From NCBI GenBank assembly GCA_035345935.1, contig DAORDK010000020.1, positions 1 to 37,717 on the forward strand: 37,717 nucleotides of DNA. Reading direction: 5' to 3'. The position numbers were made by a program, and so were the translations under genes. Source of the stretch: SSSZ01 sp035345935. GTDB lineage: Bacteria; Pseudomonadota; Gammaproteobacteria; Burkholderiales; Rhodocyclaceae. Under the pieces are notes generated by a model. That model ran no database searches. It was not told the origin of the DNA and saw nothing but the letters and a program-made list of their open reading frames with translations. The stretch's first letter is position 1; each line of letters begins with the position of its first letter. This document shows positions 31,817 to 37,717 of the stretch, piece after piece.

Positions 31817-33718
31817 GTGACGCAAGTCAGGCTCGAACCCGCCCGACTCGAAATCGGGCCGGACGGCACCCCATTCTCCGCCGCCTACGGCGATGTGTAT
31901 CATTCCGCCGCCGGTGGCCCGCAGCAGGCGCGCCATGTCTTTCTCGGCGGGAACGACCTCCCCACCCGCTGGCAGGGGCAAGAGCGTTTCGTCATCCTGG
32001 AAACCGGCTTTGGCCTGGGACTCAACTTTCTCGCCACTTGGGCAGCCTGGCAGGCGGACCCTCAGCGCTGCCAGCGCTTGCATTTTGTCTCCGCCGAGAA
32101 GCACCCTTTCAGTGCCGAGGACCTGCGCACTGCCCAGGCCACCTGGCCGGAATTCGCCCCCCTGGCCGAAGCGCTGCGCGAACGCTGGCCGCCCCTGGTG
32201 CCCGGCTTTCATCGCCTCAACCTGGCCGGCGGGCGGGTGATCCTGACCCTGGTCTTCGGCGACGCCGTCGAGGTTTTGCGCAAGATCGATGCCGCCGTGG
32301 ATGCCTTTTACCTGGACGGCTTTTCGCCGGCCAAGAACCCGGAACTGTGGTCTCCCCTCCTCTGCCGCACCCTGGCCCGCCTTGCCGCCCCGGGCGCGAC
32401 CCTGGCGAGCTGGTCCGTCAGCGGCGCCGTCCGCGACGCCCTCGCCGCCGCAGAATTCGACCTGGAAAAGCGCCCGGGTTTCGCCGCCAAGCGGCATATG
32501 CTGGTCGGCCGTTACCGCTCGCGCAAACCCGCCAAGAGACAAACCCCATCTGATCGCCGCGCCCTGGTCCTCGGCGCCGGGCTGGCCGGCGCGACTGCCG
32601 CCCATGGGCTTGCGCGCCGCGGCTGGCAGGTGACCGTCCTCGATGAGAACGGCGCCCCCGGGTTGGGAGCCTCGGGCAATCTCGCCGGCGTCCTGCGCCC
32701 TCTACCCAGCGTGGACGACAATCGGCTTGCCCGGCTCACCCGCGCAGGCTACTTGGCGACTCGGGCGCTGATCGACGATCTCGGCGGGGCCGTGCGCTGG
32801 TCACCGTGCGGGGTCATGCACCTTGCCCGGGATGCCTCCCACGAGACCATTCAGCGACGTACCGTCGAAACTTTGCATCCGCCCGGCGAATACCTTCAGT
32901 TTCTCGACCGTGAAGAGGCGTCCGCCAAACTCGCTTGGCCCGCCGACACAGGCGGCTGGTGGTTTCCGGGGGGCGGCTGGGTGCAACCCCCATCCCTGTG
33001 CGGTGCAGCTCTGGCGGCTTTTCCGGAACGCATCGCGACGCGCTTCGGATGCGCCGTTGCGCGCCTGGAACGGGCAGACGGCGAGTGGCGCGCATTCGGC
33101 GCAGACGGCACTCGGGTCGCCGCCGCCCCTTTTCTGGTGATCGCGGCAGGGGCTGCGGCGACCAGACTAGACCTCCTCACCCACCTCCCGCAGCATCGGG
33201 CTCGCGGTCAGGTGACCCATTTACCTGCCGGAACCAGGTCGCCCCTGGAGGTGGTCGTCTGCCGCCTCGGTTATGCCACCCCGGCAGTGGACGGCGTCCA
33301 GTTGGCGGGGGCGAGCTATACCCTCTCGGACGACGAGCCCGGCGAACGGGTCGGCGACCATGCCGACAACCTTGCCCGGTTGGAACTGATGTTGCCGGGC
33401 TACGCCGCCGGACTCGACCCCGCCGAACTCGGCGGCCGGGTAGGCTTTCGCCCCGTATCTCCGGATCGGCTGCCCATAGTCGGCGCGATCCCCGATTTCG
33501 CAGCCGGCCGGGAGACGACCCGGCTGATCGATGTGCCCCGGCTCCCCGGAGCATTCTGTCTCCAGGGATACGGTGCCCGCGGCATCGTGTGGTCGGCATT
33601 GATGGCCGAACTGATCGCCAGCCTGATGGCAGGTGACCCCCTGCCCCTGGAATCCGACCTGGTGGCGGCCGTCGATCCCGGGCGATTTCTCCTTCGCCGC
33701 CGCCAGCCGGTCGGCTGA
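31817..33718 (+). CDS. mnmC: Bifunctional tRNA mnm5s2U34 biosynthesis protein MnmC
   Basis: A 633-residue two-domain enzyme for the last steps of mnm5s2U34 in tRNA. The N-terminal MnmC2 methyltransferase (about 1-230) has TGFGLGLNFLATWAAW and FYLDGFSPAKNPELW. The C-terminal MnmC1 FAD oxidase (about 250-620) has the dinucleotide-binding ALVLGAGLAGATAA, GLGASGNLAGVLRPLPS and the end block GYGARGIVWSALMAELIAS. The domain order and length agree with E. coli MnmC (668). The start is GTG 31817; the N-terminal residues TQVRLEPARLEIGPDGTPFS fit the family. Both domains look intact. Confidence 0.95.
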   Translation: MTQVRLEPARLEIGPDGTPFSAAYGDVYHSAAGGPQQARHVFLGGNDLPTRWQGQERFVILETGFGLGLNFLATWAAWQADPQRCQRLHFVSAEKHPFSAEDLRTAQATWPEFAPLAEALRERWPPLVPGFHRLNLAGGRVILTLVFGDAVEVLRKIDAAVDAFYLDGFSPAKNPELWSPLLCRTLARLAAPGATLASWSVSGAVRDALAAAEFDLEKRPGFAAKRHMLVGRYRSRKPAKRQTPSDRRALVLGAGLAGATAAHGLARRGWQVTVLDENGAPGLGASGNLAGVLRPLPSVDDNRLARLTRAGYLATRALIDDLGGAVRWSPCGVMHLARDASHETIQRRTVETLHPPGEYLQFLDREEASAKLAWPADTGGWWFPGGGWVQPPSLCGAALAAFPERIATRFGCAVARLERADGEWRAFGADGTRVAAAPFLVIAAGAAATRLDLLTHLPQHRARGQVTHLPAGTRSPLEVVVCRLGYATPAVDGVQLAGASYTLSDDEPGERVGDHADNLARLELMLPGYAAGLDPAELGGRVGFRPVSPDRLPIVGAIPDFAAGRETTRLIDVPRLPGAFCLQGYGARGIVWSALMAELIASLMAGDPLPLESDLVAAVDPGRFLLRRRQPVG

Positions 33719-33789
33719 ACAGCTGCTCCGAAGGCTCCCAGGCCAGCTAAAATGGGCTCGTCATCGGCCTCGGATCGCAGGAGCCCGTC

Positions 33790-35178
33790 ATGTCGTTCAG
33801 CGCCAAAGTCGGAGGCGTAACCCATCGCTTTGCAGATCTTCGGGAACTGCTGGCCAAGGCCAGTCCTGAGCGTTCCGGAGACCGTCTGGCGGGAATTGCG
33901 GCAGCGACGGCCGGAGAACGCATGGCCGCACGCTTGGCCCTCGCCGACCTGCCGCTAAGGCGTTTTCTGGAGGATGCGGTGGTCCCCTACGAAAGCGACG
34001 AGGTCACCCGGCTCATCGTCGATAGCCATGACCCCCATGCCTTCGCCCCGCTCGCCTCGCTGACGGTCGGGGAATTCCGCGACTGGCTGCTGGAGACCGA
34101 CACGGACGCCACAGCGCTCGCCGCCGCCGCACCCGGCATCACTCCGGAAATGGCAGCTGCCGTCAGCAAGCTCATGCGGAATCAGGACTTGATCGCCGCA
34201 GCGCGCAAATGCCACGTCACCACGGCCTTTCGCGACACCATCGGACTGCCCGGGCGGCTGGCGGTACGCCTGCAGCCGAATCACCCGACCGATGACCCCC
34301 GCGGAATCGCCGCGGCCATTCTCGACGGCCTGCTGTATGGCGCGGGCGATGCAGTCATCGGTATCAATCCCGCCTCGGACGACCTTGCAGCCATGGCATC
34401 GCTCTGGCACATGCTGGACGAGCTGATCACTCGCTTCGCCATTCCAACCCAGTCTTGCATCCTGACCCATGTCACCCATCAACTGCGAGCGATGGAATCC
34501 GGTCTGCCCGTGGACCTCGTCTTTCAGTCCATCGCCGGTACCGAAGCGGCCAACCTGGGATTCGGTATCAATCTCGCCCTGCTGGCCGAAGCGCGTGATG
34601 CCGCCCAGGCGTTGAACCGAGGAACGGTCGGCCGGAACGTCATGTACTTCGAAACCGGGCAGGGCAGCGCCCTATCCGCCAATTCCCACCATGGCGTCGA
34701 CCAGCAGACCTGCGAGGCCCGGGCCTACGCGGTCGCGCGGAATTTCTCGCCCCTGCTCGTCAATACCGTGGTCGGCTTCATCGGACCGGAGTACCTTTTC
34801 GACGGCAAGGAGATCATCCGCGCCGGCTTGGAAGATCATTTTTGCGGGAAGCTGCTGGGCCTGCCCATGGGCTGCGACATCTGCTACACCAATCACGCCG
34901 AAGCGGATCAGGATGACGTCGATAACCTCCTGGTCCTCCTGGGGAGCGCCGGCGTCAATTTCATCATGGGGGTCCCCGGCGCCGACGACATCATGCTCAA
35001 TTACCAGAGCACTTCCTTCCACGACCCCCTGTTCCTGCGCCAGATTCTAGGCTTGCGCCGCGCACCGGAATTCGAGCAGTGGCTCATGGAAATCGGGATC
35101 GCCGACGATCAAGGTCGCCTGCTCCCGGTCGCCGCAGACCACCCCTTGCTGGCGACAGTAGCCGGTGGCCAGTCATGA
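33790..35178 (+). CDS. eutB: Ethanolamine ammonia-lyase large subunit EutB
   Basis: The 462-residue TIM-barrel subunit carries the active site of adenosylcobalamin-dependent ethanolamine ammonia-lyase (ethanolamine to acetaldehyde and ammonia). Recognisable blocks are RLQPNHPTDDPRGIAAAILDGLLYGAGDAVIGINPASD, LTHVTHQLRAMESG, LVFQSIAGTEAANLGFGINLALL, MYFETGQGSALSANSHHGVDQQTCEARAYAVAR and MGCDICYTNHAEADQDD. ATG 33790 has an aggag Shine-Dalgarno sequence. The next gene overlaps by 4 bases (ATGA). No eut shell, eutA or cobalamin riboswitch is visible; the 71 bases upstream are too short for the latter. Confidence 0.97.
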   Translation: MSFSAKVGGVTHRFADLRELLAKASPERSGDRLAGIAAATAGERMAARLALADLPLRRFLEDAVVPYESDEVTRLIVDSHDPHAFAPLASLTVGEFRDWLLETDTDATALAAAAPGITPEMAAAVSKLMRNQDLIAAARKCHVTTAFRDTIGLPGRLAVRLQPNHPTDDPRGIAAAILDGLLYGAGDAVIGINPASDDLAAMASLWHMLDELITRFAIPTQSCILTHVTHQLRAMESGLPVDLVFQSIAGTEAANLGFGINLALLAEARDAAQALNRGTVGRNVMYFETGQGSALSANSHHGVDQQTCEARAYAVARNFSPLLVNTVVGFIGPEYLFDGKEIIRAGLEDHFCGKLLGLPMGCDICYTNHAEADQDDVDNLLVLLGSAGVNFIMGVPGADDIMLNYQSTSFHDPLFLRQILGLRRAPEFEQWLMEIGIADDQGRLLPVAADHPLLATVAGGQS

Positions 35179-35942
35179 GCGGATTGCTCCGGCGCTACCC
35201 TTGGCATGAACTGGCGACGCTGACGCCCGCCCGTGTCGCCCTGGGCCGCGTCGGCGACAGTCTCCCGACCGAGGCCGTCCTGGCCTTCGACGTGGCGCGA
35301 GCCCTGGCGCGGGATGCTGTCCACACACCGCTCGATTTCGCGCAGTTCGCGTCCCGCTTGGCGAACGTCGGCCACGCACCGGTACTTCAGGTTCGCAGTC
35401 GCTGCGCCGACCGCCAGGTCTATCTTCAGCGCCCCGATCTCGGCCGGCGGCTTGCCGCAGACAGCCTGCCCATTTTGCGTACGCACGCGGCAAGCTATGA
35501 CCTGGTGGTCATCATTGCCGATGGCCTATCGGCAATCGCGGTCGAGCGCCACGCCCTGACGCTCCTCACCTCGCTGCTGCCACGGCTGGAGGGCCTGAGC
35601 ATCGGGCCAACGGTTCTCGCTGAGCAGGGTCGGGTTGCCCTGGGTGACGAAATCGGAGCCCTGCTCGGCGCCACCCTCGGTCTGATTCTGCTGGGCGAGC
35701 GACCGGGGCTGACCGCGCCGGATAGCCTGGGCGCATACTTGACCCATAGCCCCCGGGTCGGCTGCATCGACGCCCAACGCAATTGCGTTTCCAACATCCG
35801 CCCGCAAGGCCTTCAGCCCAAGGAGGCGGCCGAGCGCCTCGCGTGGTTGATCAAGGCGGCCCTTGCCCGGGGACTGACCGGTATAGGCTTGCGCGACGAA
35901 TCCCGATGTGGGGCCACACCCACCACCGTCCTTCTCCGCTAG
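35175..35942 (+). CDS. eutC: Ethanolamine ammonia-lyase small subunit EutC
   Basis: A 255-residue partner of EutB that completes the cobalamin-binding site. Family blocks include RVALGRVGDSLPTEAVLAFDVARALARDAVH, DLVVIIADGLSAIAVERHA, QGRVALGDEIGALLGATLGLILLGERPGLTAPDSLGAYLTHSPR and NCVSNIRPQGL. ATG 35175 (ATGA overlap with eutB) is preferred to a longer frame beginning inside eutB. The pair alone can catabolise ethanolamine in the cytosol as a nitrogen source, as in many non-enteric bacteria. It ends 12 bases before the convergent minus-strand operon, so a bidirectional terminator does not fit between them. Confidence 0.95.
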   Translation: MSGLLRRYPWHELATLTPARVALGRVGDSLPTEAVLAFDVARALARDAVHTPLDFAQFASRLANVGHAPVLQVRSRCADRQVYLQRPDLGRRLAADSLPILRTHAASYDLVVIIADGLSAIAVERHALTLLTSLLPRLEGLSIGPTVLAEQGRVALGDEIGALLGATLGLILLGERPGLTAPDSLGAYLTHSPRVGCIDAQRNCVSNIRPQGLQPKEAAERLAWLIKAALARGLTGIGLRDESRCGATPTTVLLR

Positions 35943-35954
35943 TGCGCCAGCCCC

Positions 35955-36362
35955 TCAACGAGCGAGATTGCCAAGTGCACCGGGCCTAGTCCGAAGGGAG
36001 CGCAGGGCCAGCACGAAAGCGACGAAAACCGCGCACAGGCCAACCCCGAAAAGCAACTCAAAGACGTCGGGCGGAAAGATCAGCCAATAGCCATGACCCT
36101 TGATCAAGGCGGAAAAGCTGGAAACGCAGAAGGGCATGAGAAAGAGGCGGAATTTCTGCCAACCGGCCGGACGCGTTCCCCCCGGGCCACCAACGCTCAG
36201 GATCAGGGCAAACCCGATCAACGCGCTGATTCCAAGCGAATTAAGCCAGATGGCAGGGGTCGGGTCGAAGCGGAATGCGACTGTCGTCAAATACCAGATC
36301 AGATAGCACCACAGAACCATCCGGCCCTGGCTCAAGGCTTGGAAATAGCGCAGCAGATTCAC
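35955..36362 (-). CDS. Four-helix membrane protein, last gene of the MNIO/DoxX operon
   Basis: The 135-residue protein has four predicted membrane helices (about 16-32, 38-57, 72-90 and 104-122) and short loops rich in Arg/Lys at the C-terminus, so the C-terminus is probably cytoplasmic. I do not recognise a family. Its ATG overlaps the stop of the DoxX-like gene by 4 bases, so it is translated with the MNIO operon and probably belongs to it. It could be a second membrane partner of the DoxX protein. No metal motif is clear. Confidence 0.65.
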   Translation of the reverse strand: MNLLRYFQALSQGRMVLWCYLIWYLTTVAFRFDPTPAIWLNSLGISALIGFALILSVGGPGGTRPAGWQKFRLFLMPFCVSSFSALIKGHGYWLIFPPDVFELLFGVGLCAVFVAFVLALRSLRTRPGALGNLAR

Positions 36363-36865
36363 TCATCTTCCCGGGATGCATAGAAGCGCTTCCGCAGCCA
36401 GTGGTCTATGCTGAAGCGACCCGGCCCGAGCAGGATCAGGGGTACGAACATCCCCAGAAAGAAAACCGGCAGCTTGAAATTGCCGAACCCCTTGTCGGTG
36501 AAGCCATAGCCCTGATAGAGCTCGCTCAGGCTGTTCCAGGAGTCCGGCCAATGGACGCTGGCAATGGCGACGACGGTTAGCACGACCAGCGAGATCGAGA
36601 AGAAGCGCGTCGCAATTCCCAATACCAGGGCGACGCCGCCAATCAACTCGAACCAGGTGGAGATCTGCCAGCTGATTTCCGGCGGCACCATACTGAAGGG
36701 GAACGGAAAACGATCCTGGATGTCGGCGAACCAGTTTTCGCCATGAAACTTCTCCAGCCCGGATTCGTAGAAATCCCAGCCCAGCAGGATGCGCAAGCTC
36801 AGGAGGCCGACCCAGAGGCCAACGAGATCCAGGGTATCGAGACCCTTTCCGACGAGGGTTTTCAT
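36359..36865 (-). CDS. DoxX family membrane protein of the HvfX type
   Basis: A 168-residue inner-membrane protein with four helices. The DoxX/SURF4-like core is seen in SLRILLGWDFYESGLEKFHGENWFAD, TWFELIGGVALVLGIATRFF and FFLGMFVPLILLGPGRFSIDHWL. DoxX proteins often accompany MNIO/DUF2063 gene pairs; in those operons the DoxX protein is sometimes called HvfX or BufD and its job is unclear. It overlaps the DUF2063 gene by 4 bases upstream and the four-helix gene downstream, consistent with one transcript. Confidence 0.85.
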   Translation of the reverse strand: MKTLVGKGLDTLDLVGLWVGLLSLRILLGWDFYESGLEKFHGENWFADIQDRFPFPFSMVPPEISWQISTWFELIGGVALVLGIATRFFSISLVVLTVVAIASVHWPDSWNSLSELYQGYGFTDKGFGNFKLPVFFLGMFVPLILLGPGRFSIDHWLRKRFYASREDE

Positions 36866-37608
36866 GGTTTCGCTCCTAGGATGACGCCCAAGCGCCTCAA
36901 TTCTTCAAGGAGAGCTCGGCCATGGGCAACGAGCTTTTCCGGATCGGGGTGCTTGAGTTCGTCGGCGATTGCGAGGCAAGCGTCCCGCCCACTGAACCCT
37001 TCGGCGATCAGGGCCAGCAGTCGCGCAGTCACCGGATTGCTGGCGGCGAAAGCCACCTTGCCGGTCGCAGCGCGATAAACCAGGAGATAGGTGGCCTGGG
37101 GCTTGCGCGGCCGGTAGGCGGGGCCGATACGATTGACCGGCCAGGCGTAGGCGAGGCTCAGGAGCGCCGGGTTGAGGACGGCGCGATTGGCGATGAGATC
37201 CCCTTCCGGATCGTGAGCCGGAATCTGGGCGTCGGAAATGTCGATGGTCAGCTCAGCCCACTCGTAGTGAGCCAGTTCGGCGAACCAGGCCGGTAGCGGC
37301 TGACGGATCGTCCCTTCCTGGAGATAGCGAACGAACTCCCGAGGAATTTCGCGAAACCAGGGGGTTGGACTGCGCCAATCCCGAAAGAAGGCCCGGTTGA
37401 GTCGCCTCCAGCGTACTTCGCCCAGCACCGCCCGACCCACGGGAAAGCAGGCGTCGAGGAAGCCGGTCAGGTTGTTGAACAACAATTCCTCATAGATCGC
37501 CATGCGTCGCGCCGGCACTCCCTTGGGGCGGGCTACCCGCTTAGGATCGCGGATGCGGCGGCCGAAGGCGATCTGAAATTGCTGGAAGGGCAGGAGTTCG
37601 GCGTTCAT
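36862..37608 (-). CDS. DUF2063 partner protein HvfC/BufC
   Basis: A 248-residue soluble protein of the DUF2063 (HvfC) type. The N-terminal domain has FQQFQIAFGRRIRDP, RRMAIYEELLFNNLTGFLDACFPV and WRRLNRAFFRDW; the C-terminal domain has ANRAVLNPALLSLAYAWPVNRIGP and TYLLVYRAATGKVAF. In known systems it binds the MNIO enzyme and the leader of the precursor peptide, acting as a recognition partner. It overlaps the MNIO gene by 4 bases (ATGA) and the DoxX gene by 4 bases. Confidence 0.9.
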   Translation of the reverse strand: MNAELLPFQQFQIAFGRRIRDPKRVARPKGVPARRMAIYEELLFNNLTGFLDACFPVGRAVLGEVRWRRLNRAFFRDWRSPTPWFREIPREFVRYLQEGTIRQPLPAWFAELAHYEWAELTIDISDAQIPAHDPEGDLIANRAVLNPALLSLAYAWPVNRIGPAYRPRKPQATYLLVYRAATGKVAFAASNPVTARLLALIAEGFSGRDACLAIADELKHPDPEKLVAHGRALLEELRRLGVILGAKP

Positions 37609-37717
37609 GCGGCATCTTTCCGGGCGTCGAGGTGGCGATCGAGAATTCCCGAGATCAACTGCAGTTCCCCGACCAGTTCTTCCAGTTCCGGGATGTTGGT
37701 ATCCCGCTCCAGGCAGG
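37605..37717 (-). CDS. MNIO (DUF692) enzyme HvfB/BufB, 3' end only
   Basis: The minus-strand frame that ends at 37605 with TGA, overlapping the HvfC start, is open to the window edge. The 36 visible residues contain LERDTNIPELEELVGELQ, like the C-terminal LxEWD-x-xIP end of DUF692 proteins. MNIO enzymes carry a multinuclear iron centre and modify Cys of the precursor to oxazolone/thioamide or similar. The rest of the enzyme, and the precursor gene expected upstream of it, lie beyond 37717. Confidence 0.75.
   Translation of the reverse strand, partial: CLERDTNIPELEELVGELQLISGILDRHLDARKDAA

Noticed and set aside
33719..33789. Cobalamin riboswitch before eutB
   Set aside because: Only 71 bases separate mnmC and eutB, too short for a B12 riboswitch, and no B12-box-like sequence is seen.

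Overview
The window looks like chromosomal DNA from a GC-rich Betaproteobacterium, most likely of the order Rhodocyclales. This is judged from protein character (YaeQ, DUF3617, DUF6502 and DUF5666 proteins, monohaem flavocytochrome c, a PEP-CTERM protein, a cohesin-tailed secretin, EutBC without shell genes) and from the codon bias. No taxonomic search was possible. I see no rRNA, tRNA, insertion sequence, prophage or CRISPR array.

Layout. Positions 120-7,480 carry ettA, an orphan PEP-CTERM protein, a small hypothetical gene, a SAM methyltransferase, a PAS-GAF-GGDEF diguanylate cyclase and rlhA. Positions 7,630-10,983 form an envelope-lipid block: an AsmA-like protein, a CDP-alcohol phosphatidyltransferase with an altered metal motif, a PlsC-type acyltransferase and a CdsA-type cytidylyltransferase. 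Positions 10,984-12,684 are the most unusual part. A 24-codon minus-strand gene encodes a peptide made of four perfect GTVPR pentapeptides; it has its own ribosome-binding site and a strong bidirectional terminator, and it is transcribed divergently from an ATP-grasp enzyme gene. Positions 12,800-16,770 hold yaeQ, a DUF3617 protein, a periplasmic rhodanese followed by a small Cys-rich frame, an RlmI-like methyltransferase and an outer-membrane barrel protein.

Positions 26,200-16,869 (minus strand) are one long overlapping operon. It starts with a flavocytochrome c pair (fccA, fccB) and continues through a compact type II secretion/type IV pilus-like machine: GspG, GspF, GspE, an unrecognised protein in the GspL position, a GspC-like protein, a cohesin-tailed GspD lipoprotein and three pseudopilin-like proteins. 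Its promoter region is shared with a divergent pair encoding a DUF6502 protein (candidate DNA-binding protein) and an exported, repeat-rich DUF5666 protein that could be a secreted substrate. A 13-bp motif is repeated once at each of the two divergent promoters, which suggests joint control.

Positions 28,687-33,718 hold rbgA, lysS, a hypothetical gene and mnmC. Positions 33,790-35,942 hold eutBC. The window ends inside a minus-strand operon of the MNIO (DUF692)-DUF2063-DoxX type (HvfB/HvfC/DoxX, also called the bufferin type), which makes copper-related modified peptides in other bacteria; the MNIO gene is cut by the window edge and its precursor gene would lie outside.

The best candidates for something undescribed are the GTVPR-repeat peptide with its divergent ATP-grasp gene, and the flavocytochrome-coupled secretion operon with its DUF6502/DUF5666 partner genes.
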